Under the pieces are notes generated by a model. That model was given only the letters and a program-made list of their open reading frames with translations, did no database searches and was not told the DNA's origin. A DNA stretch of 64,000 nucleotides. Source: Caryophanon tenue. GTDB lineage: Bacteria > Bacillota > Bacilli > Bacillales_A > Planococcaceae. The position numbers were made by a program, and so were the translations under genes. The stretch spans positions 62,001 to 126,000 of the forward strand of contig NZ_MASJ01000038.1 of NCBI RefSeq assembly GCF_001700315.1, written 5' to 3'. Position 1 is the stretch's first letter; each line of letters opens with the position of its first letter. Positions 1-9,232 of this stretch are shown here, one piece after another.

Positions 1-169
1 ATTTACTCTTTTTTAAAGCGATTAACTGTTTTATTCCGACATAAAATAAATAGGCGGCTAACGTTAAAAGCGGGATTGCCCCCAACTGTTCATTATACAT
101 GAAAAACGTCGCAACTAAACAACCAATAATAATTATATAATGTAAATAGTGACGTATTTGCAATGCCAT
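1..169 (-). CDS. Small two-helix membrane protein, partial at the left edge
   Basis: The frame starts at an ATG preceded by an AGGTGGAGAGG ribosome-binding site and stays open for 56 codons to the window edge. It has two hydrophobic stretches (about residues 11-24 and 31-46) joined by a short polar turn, then a basic Lys-rich segment, so it is probably a small integral membrane protein. I do not recognise the family. The stop codon lies outside the window, so full length is unknown. It is downstream of icmF on the same strand but separated from it by a terminator, so it is probably a separate transcript. Confidence 0.6.
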   Translation of the reverse strand, partial: MALQIRHYLHYIIIIGCLVATFFMYNEQLGAIPLLTLAAYLFYVGIKQLIALKKSK

Positions 170-265
170 CCTCTCCACCTACAGTTCTCTGTTAACATTC
201 ATTACAAGTATGTTCCGCATTTTCACGCGCAATAAACGTACTTTTCATATTATACGCGCCCATAG

Positions 266-306
266 AAAAGTTTGCCTAGCAAAAAACATTGCTAGGCAAA
301 CTTTTT
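266..306 (-). terminator. Bidirectional Rho-independent terminator after icmF
   Basis: A long perfect stem (GTTTGCCTAGC pairing with GCTAGGCAAAC, loop of about ten bases) is flanked by A and T runs, so it can terminate in either direction. It starts three bases after the icmF stop codon. Confidence 0.85.
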
Positions 307-308
307 TG

Positions 309-3300
309 TTACATATTTCGACGGTATTGGCCGCCCACTTCATATAAAGCGTTTGTAATTTGACCTAAGCTTGCTACACGAACAGTGTCCATTAGCTCTT
401 CAAATAAGTTACCGCCTGTTTTCGCCACTTCTTTCAAACGTTGAAGTGCTTGCTCTGTTTTGTCACCATGACTTTGTTGGAATGCGCGCAAATTCGTAAT
501 TTGTAGTGATTTTTCTTCATTGGACGCACGAGCAATCTCCATATTATCAATGTTTTGTGCTTCGGCATTCGGATTTAAATACGTATTTACACCGATAATT
601 GGCAGCTCTCCAGAATGTTTTAGCATTTCATAGTACATCGATTCCTCTTGAATTTTGCCGCGTTGGTATTGTGTTTCCATCGCGCCTAATACGCCACCGC
701 GGTCATTAATACGGTCAAATTCTTGCAGCACTGCTTCTTCCACTAAATCCGTTAACTGCTCGACAATGAATGAGCCTTGCACCGGATTTTCATTTTTTGA
801 TAAGCCATGCTCTTTCGTAATAATCATTTGAATTGCCATTGCACGGCGTACAGATTCCTCTGTTGGCGTTGTAATCGCTTCGTCATACGCATTTGTATGT
901 AGCGAATTACAGTTATCTTGTAGCGCCATTAAGGCTTGTAATGTCGTACGAATATCGTTAAAGTCGATTTCTTGTGCGTGTAAACTACGACCTGACGTCT
1001 GTACGTGGTATTTCAGCTTTTGTGAACGCTCATTTGCGCCGTATTTATCACGCATAACGATTGCCCAAATACGTCGTGCTACGCGACCAATGACCGTATA
1101 CTCAGGGTCTAAACCATTTGAGAAGAAGAACGATAAGTTTGGCGCAAAATCATCAATGTTCATACCACGACTTAAATAATACTCTACATATGTGAAGCCA
1201 TTCGATAACGTAAACGCTAATTGTGAAATTGGATTCGCACCCGCTTCAGCAATATGATAGCCCGAAATCGATACAGAATAGTAGTTACGTACTTTATGGT
1301 CGATAAAGTATTGCTGAATATCGCCCATTAAGCGTAGCGCAAATTCTGTTGAGAAAATACACGTATTTTGCCCTTGGTCTTCTTTTAAAATATCGGCTTG
1401 TACGGTACCACGCACAACTTGTAATGTTTTCTCGCGCGTCTCCATAAATTCTTCAACTGTTAAGACACGACCAAGCTCTTCTTCACGTAGCTTCACCTGC
1501 TGATCAATCGCTGTATTCATAAACATTGCTAAAATAATTGGTGCTGGTCCGTTAATCGTCATCGATACAGATGTCGACGGTGCACATAAATTAAAGCCTG
1601 CATATAACTTCTTCATATCTTCTAACGTACAAACATTTACACCAGACTCGCCAATTTTACCGAAAATATCTGGACGCTCATTCGGGTCTTCCCCGTATAA
1701 TGTTACCGAGTCAAACGCTGTTGATAAACGTTTCGCATCGTCATCTTTTGATAAATAGTGGAAGCGTTTATTTGTACGCTCCGGCGTTCCTTCGCCTGCG
1801 AATTGACGTTTCGGGTCTTCCCCTTCACGCTTGAACGGGAATACACCTGCTGTATACGGGAATGCGCCTGGCACATTCTCTTTATATACCCAACGTAAAA
1901 TTTCTCCGTAATCCACGAAATTCGGCAACGCGACTTTCGGAATCGATAAGCCTGATAATGATTTCGATGTTAACATTGTGCGAATTTCTTTATCACGCAC
2001 TTTCGTCACGAGTTCATCACCGCTATAGTTCTCTTTTAACGTTTGCCAATTATCTAAAATACGTTTTGATTCCGCTGTTAGCTCATCACGTACCCCGTCC
2101 ACTAAGCTTTGTAGCGATGCAATCAGTGCATCGTCAGGCGCTTTCGTTTTCACTTCCTCTAAAGCACCTTCTAATTGGAATAAACGACGTGCAAATGCTA
2201 CTTGCTGTTCAGACTTTTTATGATAGCCACGTACAGTATCCGTAATTTCACGTAAGTAATAGCGACGCTCATTTGGGATAATAACATCTTGCTTTTGTGT
2301 TTTCGCAAATGTATCGTATGTCGTCAACCAATCATAGCCAAGCTTCTCATTCATCGTTTGAATAATTGCTGCAAATAATGCGTTTGTGCCTTTATCATTA
2401 AACTGGCTCGCAATTGTGCCATAAACCGGCATATCTTCAAGCTTTGCATCCCATAACTCACGTGAACGTTGGTATTGTTTACGTACTTGTTGCAACGCAT
2501 CTTCTGACCCTTTACGCTCAAATTTATTAATCGCAATTAAATCTGCAAAATCAATCATATCGATTTTTTCAAGCTGTGTTGGCGCACCGAACTCACTTGT
2601 CATTACATACATGGCTAAATCCGTATACTTCGTAATTTCAGCATCACCTTGTCCAATACCACTTGTTTCAACGATGATTAAATCATAACCAACTGCCTTC
2701 ACAACATCTAATACATCACCAATCGATGCTGATAACTCCGTACGCGAGCCACGTGTTGCTAAACTGCGCATATACACACGATTATTGAAAATGGCATTCA
2801 TGCGAATACGGTCACCAAGTAATGCGCCACCCGTTTTTTGTTTCGTCGGGTCAACGGAAATAATCGCTACTCTTTTGTCTGGGAACTCCTGTAAGAAGCG
2901 GCGAATTAATTCATCCGTTAATGAAGATTTCCCTGCGCCACCTGTTCCGGTAATCCCAAGTACGGGTGTGCCTTTTGAGCGTTTACGTGCCTCTTCAATC
3001 ATTTGTTGTGACGCTTCATCAGGATTAATTTCAGCGGCTGTAATTAAATTCGCTAAAATTTCTGGTGTTTCCGTCGTCACTGCCTCCAATTTTGCTATGT
3101 AGTCGCCGTGCAATGTCGAAAAATCTGCGCCTTGTAGCTTTTTATTAATCATGCCTTGTAAACCGAGCTGACGGCCATCTTCTGGTGAAAAAATACCAGC
3201 AATCCCGTATTCATGTAACTCCTTAATTTCACGTGGTAAAATAACGCCGCCACCGCCGCCATAAATTTTAATATGACCTGCGTTGCGCTCGTTTAATAAA

Positions 3301-3554
3301 TCATACATATATTTAAAGTATTCCATATGACCGCCTTGATATGAAGATAACGCAATGCCTTGTGCATCCTCTTGAATCGCTGCGTTCACTACTTCTTCTA
3401 CAGAACGATTATGTCCTAAATGAATAACTTCCGCACCGCTTGACTGTAAAATACGACGCATAATATTTACCGATGCGTCATGCCCATCAAAAAGGCTCGA
3501 TGCTGTGACGAAACGTACTGGATATTTCGTTTTGTATACTTCTGTTGTTGCCAT
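309..3554 (-). CDS. icmF: Fused isobutyryl-CoA mutase IcmF (AdoCbl-dependent acyl-CoA mutase with G-protein chaperone)
   Basis: IcmF interconverts isobutyryl-CoA and butyryl-CoA, and in some members isovaleryl-CoA and pivalyl-CoA, by an adenosylcobalamin radical mechanism. The 1081 residues show the IcmF order: an N-terminal B12-binding domain with the DGHD motif (the cobalt-ligating His near residue 25), a MeaI-type P-loop GTPase chaperone (GTGGAGKSS near residues 203-211), then the large mutase barrel. This length and fusion separate it from MCM subunits and from MeaI alone. The start has an AAAGGGG site nine bases upstream. It follows the acyl-CoA dehydrogenase operon but a terminator lies between. 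AdoCbl supply genes (pduO, btu) are encoded about 8 kb upstream. Substrate preference cannot be read from sequence alone. Confidence 0.95.
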   Translation of the reverse strand: MATTEVYKTKYPVRFVTASSLFDGHDASVNIMRRILQSSGAEVIHLGHNRSVEEVVNAAIQEDAQGIALSSYQGGHMEYFKYMYDLLNERNAGHIKIYGGGGGVILPREIKELHEYGIAGIFSPEDGRQLGLQGMINKKLQGADFSTLHGDYIAKLEAVTTETPEILANLITAAEINPDEASQQMIEEARKRSKGTPVLGITGTGGAGKSSLTDELIRRFLQEFPDKRVAIISVDPTKQKTGGALLGDRIRMNAIFNNRVYMRSLATRGSRTELSASIGDVLDVVKAVGYDLIIVETSGIGQGDAEITKYTDLAMYVMTSEFGAPTQLEKIDMIDFADLIAINKFERKGSEDALQQVRKQYQRSRELWDAKLEDMPVYGTIASQFNDKGTNALFAAIIQTMNEKLGYDWLTTYDTFAKTQKQDVIIPNERRYYLREITDTVRGYHKKSEQQVAFARRLFQLEGALEEVKTKAPDDALIASLQSLVDGVRDELTAESKRILDNWQTLKENYSGDELVTKVRDKEIRTMLTSKSLSGLSIPKVALPNFVDYGEILRWVYKENVPGAFPYTAGVFPFKREGEDPKRQFAGEGTPERTNKRFHYLSKDDDAKRLSTAFDSVTLYGEDPNERPDIFGKIGESGVNVCTLEDMKKLYAGFNLCAPSTSVSMTINGPAPIILAMFMNTAIDQQVKLREEELGRVLTVEEFMETREKTLQVVRGTVQADILKEDQGQNTCIFSTEFALRLMGDIQQYFIDHKVRNYYSVSISGYHIAEAGANPISQLAFTLSNGFTYVEYYLSRGMNIDDFAPNLSFFFSNGLDPEYTVIGRVARRIWAIVMRDKYGANERSQKLKYHVQTSGRSLHAQEIDFNDIRTTLQALMALQDNCNSLHTNAYDEAITTPTEESVRRAMAIQMIITKEHGLSKNENPVQGSFIVEQLTDLVEEAVLQEFDRINDRGGVLGAMETQYQRGKIQEESMYYEMLKHSGELPIIGVNTYLNPNAEAQNIDNMEIARASNEEKSLQITNLRAFQQSHGDKTEQALQRLKEVAKTGGNLFEELMDTVRVASLGQITNALYEVGGQYRRNM

Positions 3555-3623
3555 GTGGATACAACCCCTTTGTTTGAATATGAATACTATTTTTGCACGC
3601 CATAAATAGGAGAAAAATAGGAG

Positions 3624-3657
3624 AAAAGCGGGTCGCTCCCCAACGACCCGACTTTTT
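3624..3657 (-). terminator. Terminator between the TetR gene and icmF
   Basis: A GC-rich hairpin (CGGGTCG pairing with CGACCCG) directly follows the TetR stop codon and is followed on the minus strand by CTTTTCTCC. It should reduce or block readthrough into icmF. icmF may therefore have its own start in the remaining 100 bases, although I see no clear -35/-10 pair there. Confidence 0.7.
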
Positions 3658-4282
3658 ATGCAAACCCCTTTAGTCCGTGTAAAAATAGTTCTGTTTGTGC
3701 CTCAATATAACCATCAATTTTATAATCGTGCTTATATGCCCAGTTTCTAAACGCCCATGCTTGCCCTTGTACGACAATTTGGTTCGCTGCAACTTGCACA
3801 TAACGCTCGTCTAATGCGAGTTCGCCACATTTTACACAGCTGCGTAAAATTTCTGCGAACATTTTCACCATTTCACTTTCTTTATCCAAAATATAAGCGC
3901 GCGTGTTTTTTGGTAACGATTTTGTTTCTTGGTACATAATCGTAAACTCCGCATGCATACGATGAATTAAATAATAGTAATCCGTTATCGCTTGTCGAAG
4001 GGTGTCGAGGTTCCCTTCTTGCTGTTGGTATGGTGCTAGCTTAATCGTTACTTCGTTATAAATACGGTCACATACTAAATACAGAACGTCTTCCTTTGTG
4101 CGAATGTATTCGTACAGCGTGCCAATACTAAAGCCCGCTGCTTTTGCGATTTCTCGCGTCGTCGCCTTATGAAAGCCTTTTTCCTTAAATAATTTCACCG
4201 CGCCTTTAATAATTTGCTCACGGCGAATCGTAATTAAGCTTTCATCTTTAACCGACGATAGTACTTCAATATCTTTTGGCAT
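3656..4282 (-). CDS. TetR/AcrR-family transcriptional regulator of the acyl-CoA oxidation genes
   Basis: The 208-residue protein has an N-terminal helix-turn-helix of TetR type (about residues 18-64, with the sequence [20 protein letters not shown] in the recognition region) and a larger helical ligand domain, as in FadR-like repressors that respond to acyl-CoA. It is the last gene of the thiolase operon and starts four bases after the upstream acyl-CoA dehydrogenase stop, so translation is probably coupled. Palindromes upstream of the thiolase operon and of fadF (see those entries) are its likely operators, giving autoregulation. The target assignment is inference from position; the family call is firm. 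Confidence 0.88.
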   Translation of the reverse strand: MPKDIEVLSSVKDESLITIRREQIIKGAVKLFKEKGFHKATTREIAKAAGFSIGTLYEYIRTKEDVLYLVCDRIYNEVTIKLAPYQQQEGNLDTLRQAITDYYYLIHRMHAEFTIMYQETKSLPKNTRAYILDKESEMVKMFAEILRSCVKCGELALDERYVQVAANQIVVQGQAWAFRNWAYKHDYKIDGYIEAQTELFLHGLKGFA

Positions 4283-4286
4283 AAAA

Positions 4287-5426
4287 CTATTTCGTTAAAT
4301 TGCGGGAAATAACCAGGCGTTGGATTTCCTGCGTTCCTTCATAAATTTGGGTGATTTTCGCATCGCGCATATAACGTTCTACTGGATAATCCTTCGTATA
4401 ACCGTAACCACCAAATACTTGAACCGCTTCTGTTGTCACTTTCATTGCCGTATCTCCAGCCATCAGCTTCGCCATTGCTGACGCTTGCCCATATGGTAAA
4501 TCATTCGTTTCTAACCATGCGGCTTGATATGTTAATAAACGTGATGCTTCAATCGTTGTTGCCATGTCTGCTAATTTAAAGCCGACACCTTGTTGCAGGG
4601 CAATTGGCTTACCGAACTGTACACGCTCTTTTGCGTATTCTGTCGCTGCATCTAACGCACCTTGTGCAATGCCAACCGCTTGTGCCGCAATCCCGTTACG
4701 ACCACCATCTAGCGTTTTCATTGCTACTACAAACCCTTGACCGACTTCACCTAAAATATTTTCTTTCGGTACGCGGCAGTTATCAAAAATGATTTCCGTT
4801 GTTGGTGAAGAGCGAATACCTAACTTTTGTTCTTTCTTCCCTACTGAGAAACCTGCGAAATCTGCTTCAACGATAAATGCTGTCGTTCCTTTTGAACCAG
4901 CTTCTGGGTCTGTCACCGCAAATACAACATAAATATCTGCAATGCCACCATTTGTAATAAAGATTTTTGAGCCATTTAATACGTAATGGTCGCCATCTTC
5001 TACCGCGTATGTACGCATACCACCTGCATCAGAACCTGAACCTGGCTCCGTTAAACCGTATGCACCGATTTTCTTCCCTTCCGCCATTGGACGAAGGTAT
5101 TTTTGTTTTTGCTCCTCTGTACCGAATTTATATACCGGCCAGCCAGCAAGTGAAGTATGTGCTGATAACGTTACACCTGTTGATGCACAAACACGTGATA
5201 ATTCTTCTACTGCGATACAATATGCTAAGTAGTCAAATCCAGCGCCACCGTACTCTTCAGGCCATGGAATACCCGTTAAACCTAGCTCCGCCATTTTATC
5301 AAAAATCTCACGATCAAAGCGTTCCTCTTCGTCACGCTCTGCTGCCGTTGGTGCTACTTCGTTTAATGCAAAATCGCGAATCATTTCACGTAATTGTTGA
5401 TGCTCTTCAGTTAATTGAAAGTTCAT
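4287..5426 (-). CDS. Acyl-CoA dehydrogenase (second of a tandem pair)
   Basis: A flavoenzyme that makes the alpha,beta double bond in short or branched acyl-CoAs and passes electrons to ETF. The 379 residues cover the usual N-terminal helical, middle beta and C-terminal helical domains; [13 protein letters not shown] lies in the FAD/substrate region and the C-terminal [16 protein letters not shown] holds the catalytic Glu of the short-chain group. I start it at the ATG with an AAAGGGG site upstream; an in-frame TTG nine bases earlier is too close to that site. It is clearly homologous to the dehydrogenase just upstream, so the pair likely arose by duplication and diverged for different acyl chains. 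Confidence 0.93.
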   Translation of the reverse strand: MNFQLTEEHQQLREMIRDFALNEVAPTAAERDEEERFDREIFDKMAELGLTGIPWPEEYGGAGFDYLAYCIAVEELSRVCASTGVTLSAHTSLAGWPVYKFGTEEQKQKYLRPMAEGKKIGAYGLTEPGSGSDAGGMRTYAVEDGDHYVLNGSKIFITNGGIADIYVVFAVTDPEAGSKGTTAFIVEADFAGFSVGKKEQKLGIRSSPTTEIIFDNCRVPKENILGEVGQGFVVAMKTLDGGRNGIAAQAVGIAQGALDAATEYAKERVQFGKPIALQQGVGFKLADMATTIEASRLLTYQAAWLETNDLPYGQASAMAKLMAGDTAMKVTTEAVQVFGGYGYTKDYPVERYMRDAKITQIYEGTQEIQRLVISRNLTK

Positions 5427-5445
5427 AAGACTCAAATCCCCTTTA

Positions 5446-6582
5446 TCATTTTACTAAATTTTTGCTAATAACAAGACGTTGAATTTCACTTGTACCTTCA
5501 TAAATTTCTGTAACCTTTGCGTCGCGGAACAAACGCTCTACCGGATATTCTGCTGTATAGCCGTAACCACCAAACACTTGAATCGCTTCAATTGTTGTAT
5601 CTACCGCTGTTTTTGAGGCGAATAACTTTGCCATCGATGCTTCTTGCCCACACGGTAAACCTTGTGCACGTAAATCAGCTGCGCGGAAAACAAGTAAGCG
5701 CGATGCTTCAACAGCTGTCGCCATGTCTGCTAGTTTAAAGCCAATACCTTGTTGAAGCGCAATCGGCTTACCGAATTGTTTACGCTCCTGTGCATACGCT
5801 ACAGCTTCTGCAAGAGCCGTTTCTGCAATACCTAAGCTTTGAGCGGCAATTCCGATACGGCCGACATCCAAGTTAGCCATCGCAATTTTAAAACCTTCTC
5901 CTTCTTGCCCAAGTAAATTGCTCGCTGGCACACGCATATTTTCAAATGTTAGTTGAACGGTACGTGAACCGTGCAAACCCATTTTATGCTCATCTTTTCC
6001 GATCACTAAACCTTCTGTGCCTTTTTCAACAATAAACGCGGAAATACCTTTTGTGCCTAGCTCTGGATTTGTCGATGCGAAGACGATATATACATCTGCC
6101 TCGCCACCGTTTGTAATAAATACTTTAGCGCCGTTAATGACATAATCATCGCCATCTTTTACGGCACGTGACTTTAACGACCCTGCATCTGAACCTGCAC
6201 TTGGCTCTGTTAAACAAAACGCCCCTAAATACTCTCCACTTGCAAGCTTCGGCACATATTGCTGCTTTTGCTCCTCTGAACCAAAGTATAAAATCGGGTT
6301 TGTTCCTACCGATGTATGCACCGATAAAATAACGCCGACCACTGCGCTTACACGTGATAACTCATTAATCGCAATAATATATGATGTAAAGTCCATCCCT
6401 GCACCGCCATACTCTTCCGGTACAGTAATCCCCATCAATCCAAGCTCGCCCATTTCATTCAAAATCTCGCGAGGAAATACCCCTTTTTCCATTTCCTCAA
6501 CAAACGGTGCGATTTTGTCATTTGCAAAGTCACGTACCATGTTGCGCATCATTAATTGTTCTTCTGTGAAACGTAACTCCAT
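5446..6582 (-). CDS. Acyl-CoA dehydrogenase (first of a tandem pair)
   Basis: FAD-dependent acyl-CoA dehydrogenase of the butyryl/short-chain type, 378 residues, reducing ETF during acyl-CoA oxidation. It has the [13 protein letters not shown] flavin-region motif and [16 protein letters not shown] with the catalytic Glu near the C terminus. The chosen ATG has AAAGGA ten bases upstream; an in-frame GTG three codons earlier overlaps that site. It lies between the hydroxyacyl-CoA dehydrogenase and the second acyl-CoA dehydrogenase in one operon with short gaps (15-20 bases). It resembles B. subtilis MmgC and clostridial Bcd; exact chain length is not decidable here. Confidence 0.93.
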   Translation of the reverse strand: MELRFTEEQLMMRNMVRDFANDKIAPFVEEMEKGVFPREILNEMGELGLMGITVPEEYGGAGMDFTSYIIAINELSRVSAVVGVILSVHTSVGTNPILYFGSEEQKQQYVPKLASGEYLGAFCLTEPSAGSDAGSLKSRAVKDGDDYVINGAKVFITNGGEADVYIVFASTNPELGTKGISAFIVEKGTEGLVIGKDEHKMGLHGSRTVQLTFENMRVPASNLLGQEGEGFKIAMANLDVGRIGIAAQSLGIAETALAEAVAYAQERKQFGKPIALQQGIGFKLADMATAVEASRLLVFRAADLRAQGLPCGQEASMAKLFASKTAVDTTIEAIQVFGGYGYTAEYPVERLFRDAKVTEIYEGTSEIQRLVISKNLVK

Positions 6583-6596
6583 CCCCAACACGTCCT

Positions 6597-7448
6597 TTAT
6601 TCGTAAACGTAGAATCCACGACCTGATTTTTTACCGTACCAACCAGCGGCTACGTATTTACGCAGTAATGGGCATGGACGGTATTTGCTGTCGCCTAATC
6701 CTTCGTGTAAAATTTCCATAATCGATAAGCATGTATCTAAGCCAATAAAGTCTGCTAATGTTAACGGTCCCATCGGATGGTTCATGCCAAGTTTCATCAC
6801 TGTATCGACATCTTCAACAGATGCTACCCCTTCGTATACAGCGTAGATTGCTTCATTAATCATTGGTAGTAAAATACGATTCGCTACAAACCCTGGGAAG
6901 TCGTTTACTTCAACAGATGTTTTCCCTAGCTTTTCTGATAAATCACGTACTGTTTCGTACACTTCATCAGCTGTTGCTAAGCCACGAATTACTTCTACAA
7001 GCTTCATAACCGGCACAGGGTTCATAAAATGCATGCCGATTACTTTTTCAGGTCGATTTGTGACTGCTGCTAGCTCTGTAATTGGTAGTGACGATGTGTT
7101 TGTCGCTAAAATGGCATGCGCAGGCGCAATCGTATCCAACTGCTTAAAAATTGATTGCTTAATCTCCATGTTTTCAACCGCGGCTTCGATAACAATATCC
7201 ACATCGCTCGCATCTTCAATCGTTAATGAAGGTTGAATGCGCGCTAAAATAGTGGCTTTCTCATCCTCCGTTTTACGACCTTTCTCAACATCACGGCTTA
7301 AGTTTTTTGTAATGTTTGCTAAACCGCGGTCGAAAAACTCTTGCTTTTGGTCGTTTAATACAACTGTGTAACCTGCTGTTGCACAAACTTGGGCAATTCC
7401 CGAGCCCATTTGACCTGCTCCAATGACCATAATTTTCTCAATTGACAT
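6597..7448 (-). CDS. 3-hydroxybutyryl-CoA dehydrogenase
   Basis: NAD(P)-dependent 3-hydroxyacyl-CoA dehydrogenase of the short-chain (Hbd/MmgB) type, converting 3-hydroxybutyryl-CoA to acetoacetyl-CoA. The 283 residues begin with a Rossmann fold ([16 protein letters not shown], residues about 8-23) and include the [16 protein letters not shown] segment with the catalytic His, and a C-terminal dimer domain ([18 protein letters not shown]). It sits six bases downstream of the thiolase gene, so the two consecutive steps are co-translated. No enoyl-CoA hydratase gene is present in this operon, so that step must come from elsewhere. Confidence 0.94.
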   Translation of the reverse strand: MSIEKIMVIGAGQMGSGIAQVCATAGYTVVLNDQKQEFFDRGLANITKNLSRDVEKGRKTEDEKATILARIQPSLTIEDASDVDIVIEAAVENMEIKQSIFKQLDTIAPAHAILATNTSSLPITELAAVTNRPEKVIGMHFMNPVPVMKLVEVIRGLATADEVYETVRDLSEKLGKTSVEVNDFPGFVANRILLPMINEAIYAVYEGVASVEDVDTVMKLGMNHPMGPLTLADFIGLDTCLSIMEILHEGLGDSKYRPCPLLRKYVAAGWYGKKSGRGFYVYE

Positions 7449-7454
7449 GACTGC

Positions 7455-8648
7455 TTATTCCCCTTTCACTTCAATCATGATGGCATCCCCTTGACCGCCA
7501 CCAGAACAAATTGCTGCAATACCGATACCGCCGCCGCGACGTTTCAACTCATACGCAAGCGTCAAAATAATGCGTGTACCAGATGCTCCAATTGGATGTC
7601 CTAACGCAATAGCTCCACCATTAACGTTTACTTTTTCAGTGTCTAAGTTGGCAATTTTCGCACTTGCTAATGACACTGCTGCAAATGCTTCGTTCATTTC
7701 AATTAAGTCAATCTCTTCTAATGTCTTACCTGTTTTCTTTAAAATTTCATTAATAACAAGACCTGGCGTTTCCGGGAATTCGGCTGGTGCTACGCCTACT
7801 TCAGCGTGTCCAATAATTGTAGCAAGTACAGCTTTTCCTTCCGCTTTTGCTTTGTCCTCACTCATCAACACAAGTGCTGCAGCTCCGTCATTAATACCTG
7901 GTGCGTTTGCTGCTGTAATCGTGCCACCTTGTCCAAATGCTGAACGTAATCCAGCAATCGATTCAACCGTTACACCTGAGCGTGGCGACTCATCTGTATC
8001 AAATACAATTGGTTCACCTTTACGCTGAGGAATTTCAAGCGGTACGATTTCTTCAGCAAGCTTACCTGCTTCAATGGCTTCCGAGGCTAAACGTTGACTA
8101 CGCACCGCCCACTCATCTTGTTCTTCACGAGACAGTTCAAACTTCTCAGCAGTTTGATTTCCGTAAACGCCCATATGCACGCGTTCCGGACTAAACGCAC
8201 ATGTTAAACCGTCATATAAAACACCGTCTATTAATTGTGCATCTCCCATTCGTAATCCCCAACGCGCTTTTGGCACATAGTATGGTGCATTTGACATTGA
8301 CTCCATACCACCAGCTACAATCACATCTTCTTCCCCTAATCGAATAATTTGATCGGCCAGTGTAACGCTTCGCATGCCAGAAGCACATACTTTATTAATC
8401 GTCTCTGTTTTCACGCTAAATGGAATACCTGCTTTTGTCGCTGCTTGTCGAGAAGGAATTTGTCCTTGACCAGCTTGTAGCACCGTTCCCATGATGACTT
8501 GACCTACTTCTTCTGGCTGAACTGCTGCTCGTTGTAACGCGCCTTTAATCGCCCCCCCACCTAAGTCGCTTGCTGTTAAATGGCTAACAGAGCCACCAAA
8601 CTTTCCGAATGCTGTACGTGCCCCATCTAAAATAACTGTTTTCGTCAT
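7455..8648 (-). CDS. Acetyl-CoA C-acetyltransferase (thiolase)
   Basis: Degradative/biosynthetic thiolase of the AtoB/MmgA group, 397 residues, cleaving acetoacetyl-CoA to two acetyl-CoA. The nucleophilic Cys is in INKVCASGMRS (near residue 88), with GHPIGASGTR and the C-terminal CSGGGQGDA motif supplying the other active-site residues. The start at ATG (MTKTVILDGARTAFG) has an AAAAGGGG site; an upstream in-frame start would add twelve residues not typical of the family. It is the first gene of the thl-hbd-acd-acd-tetR operon and has a palindromic operator candidate about 40 bases upstream of its start. Confidence 0.95.
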   Translation of the reverse strand: MTKTVILDGARTAFGKFGGSVSHLTASDLGGGAIKGALQRAAVQPEEVGQVIMGTVLQAGQGQIPSRQAATKAGIPFSVKTETINKVCASGMRSVTLADQIIRLGEEDVIVAGGMESMSNAPYYVPKARWGLRMGDAQLIDGVLYDGLTCAFSPERVHMGVYGNQTAEKFELSREEQDEWAVRSQRLASEAIEAGKLAEEIVPLEIPQRKGEPIVFDTDESPRSGVTVESIAGLRSAFGQGGTITAANAPGINDGAAALVLMSEDKAKAEGKAVLATIIGHAEVGVAPAEFPETPGLVINEILKKTGKTLEEIDLIEMNEAFAAVSLASAKIANLDTEKVNVNGGAIALGHPIGASGTRIILTLAYELKRRGGGIGIAAICSGGGQGDAIMIEVKGE

Positions 8649-8686
8649 TGTTACATCCCCTTTTGCAATTATGCGAAATACCAAAC

Positions 8687-8706
8687 TCGACTGAACGCTC
8701 GCTCAA
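8687..8706 (-). promoter_or_regulatory. Candidate TetR/FadR-type operator upstream of the thiolase operon
   Basis: The plus strand reads TCGACTGAACGCTCGCTCAA, an imperfect palindrome that matches the palindrome in the fadF promoter at 14 of 20 positions, five of the six differences being transitions. It lies about 40 bases upstream of the thiolase start codon. The shared pattern GACTGAAYGYTCRYTCA resembles the B. subtilis FadR box (TGAATGAnnATTCATTCA). Binding is inferred. Confidence 0.6.
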
Positions 8707-8843
8707 TTAAATAGTAAAAAATGAAGGAGAATTTTTTCTCCTTAGCTACTTAATATTCTACTCAATGTAGAATATTTTTTCAATATTATTTTTCTGAAAA
8801 TATAAAATTTTTATTAGCACCATACAAAATGAACATATAAATA

Positions 8844-8884
8844 CCCCTTTAGCAATACATGTCGCTGCTAAAGGGGAGCTTTTT
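8844..8884. terminator. Intergenic hairpin downstream of the His-rich small gene
   Basis: CCCCTTTAGCA pairs with TGCTAAAGGGG around an 11-base loop, followed on the plus strand by GCTTTTT. The T run faces the plus direction, but the stem is strong enough to end the minus-strand small-gene transcript too. Confidence 0.55.
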
Positions 8885-8912
8885 CATACTAATTGGGCGG
8901 TTCGTAGCTTTT

Positions 8913-9119
8913 TCACATCTGATGCATATCTTTTGAAAAGTTTCGCTGTACTTCTTCACCAATCGTGTCGTTAAATGTGCGATGCTTCGTTGTAAATTGA
9001 CTCGATTCAACATTTGGATCTCGGTGAACATGAATATGCGGCTTATGATATGGACGATTCACATGGACGTGCAGCTCCTCAAATGACGATTCTTGTCGCT
9101 CGCGGCGAATCGGCGTCAT
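8913..9119 (-). CDS. Small His-rich hypothetical protein
   Basis: A 68-residue protein that I do not recognise. The ATG has an excellent AAAGGAGGG ribosome-binding site seven bases upstream, which argues for a real gene; a longer in-frame start at 9161 lacks such a site. The centre (about residues 16-32) alternates His with other residues (HVHVNRPYHKPHIHVHRDPN), and the rest is polar and charged with no membrane segment. Such His clusters can bind Zn, Ni, Cu or Co, but no fold is evident. It stands alone between the fadF terminator and an intergenic hairpin, so it is probably monocistronic. Confidence 0.6.
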   Translation of the reverse strand: MTPIRRERQESSFEELHVHVNRPYHKPHIHVHRDPNVESSQFTTKHRTFNDTIGEEVQRNFSKDMHQM

Positions 9120-9187
9120 TATAATGCCCTCCTTTAATTTGTTATTACTATTCTTTTCCACGTTCTACGTATCTAAAACATGTCACT

Positions 9188-9224
9188 AAAAAAATGTGCC
9201 TCCTCTATACAAGGAGACACATTT
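9188..9224 (-). terminator. Terminator after fadF
   Basis: AAATGTGTCTCCT pairs with AGGAGGCACATTT on the minus strand and is followed by a T run, a few bases after the fadF stop codon. Confidence 0.8.
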
Positions 9225-9232
9225 CAACAAAA

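Noticed and set aside
7570-8028. Long frame antisense to the thiolase gene (and similar frames antisense to icmF, nhaC and trpD)
   Set aside because: These mirror the codon bias of the real genes on the other strand, have no ribosome-binding sites and no recognisable protein features.
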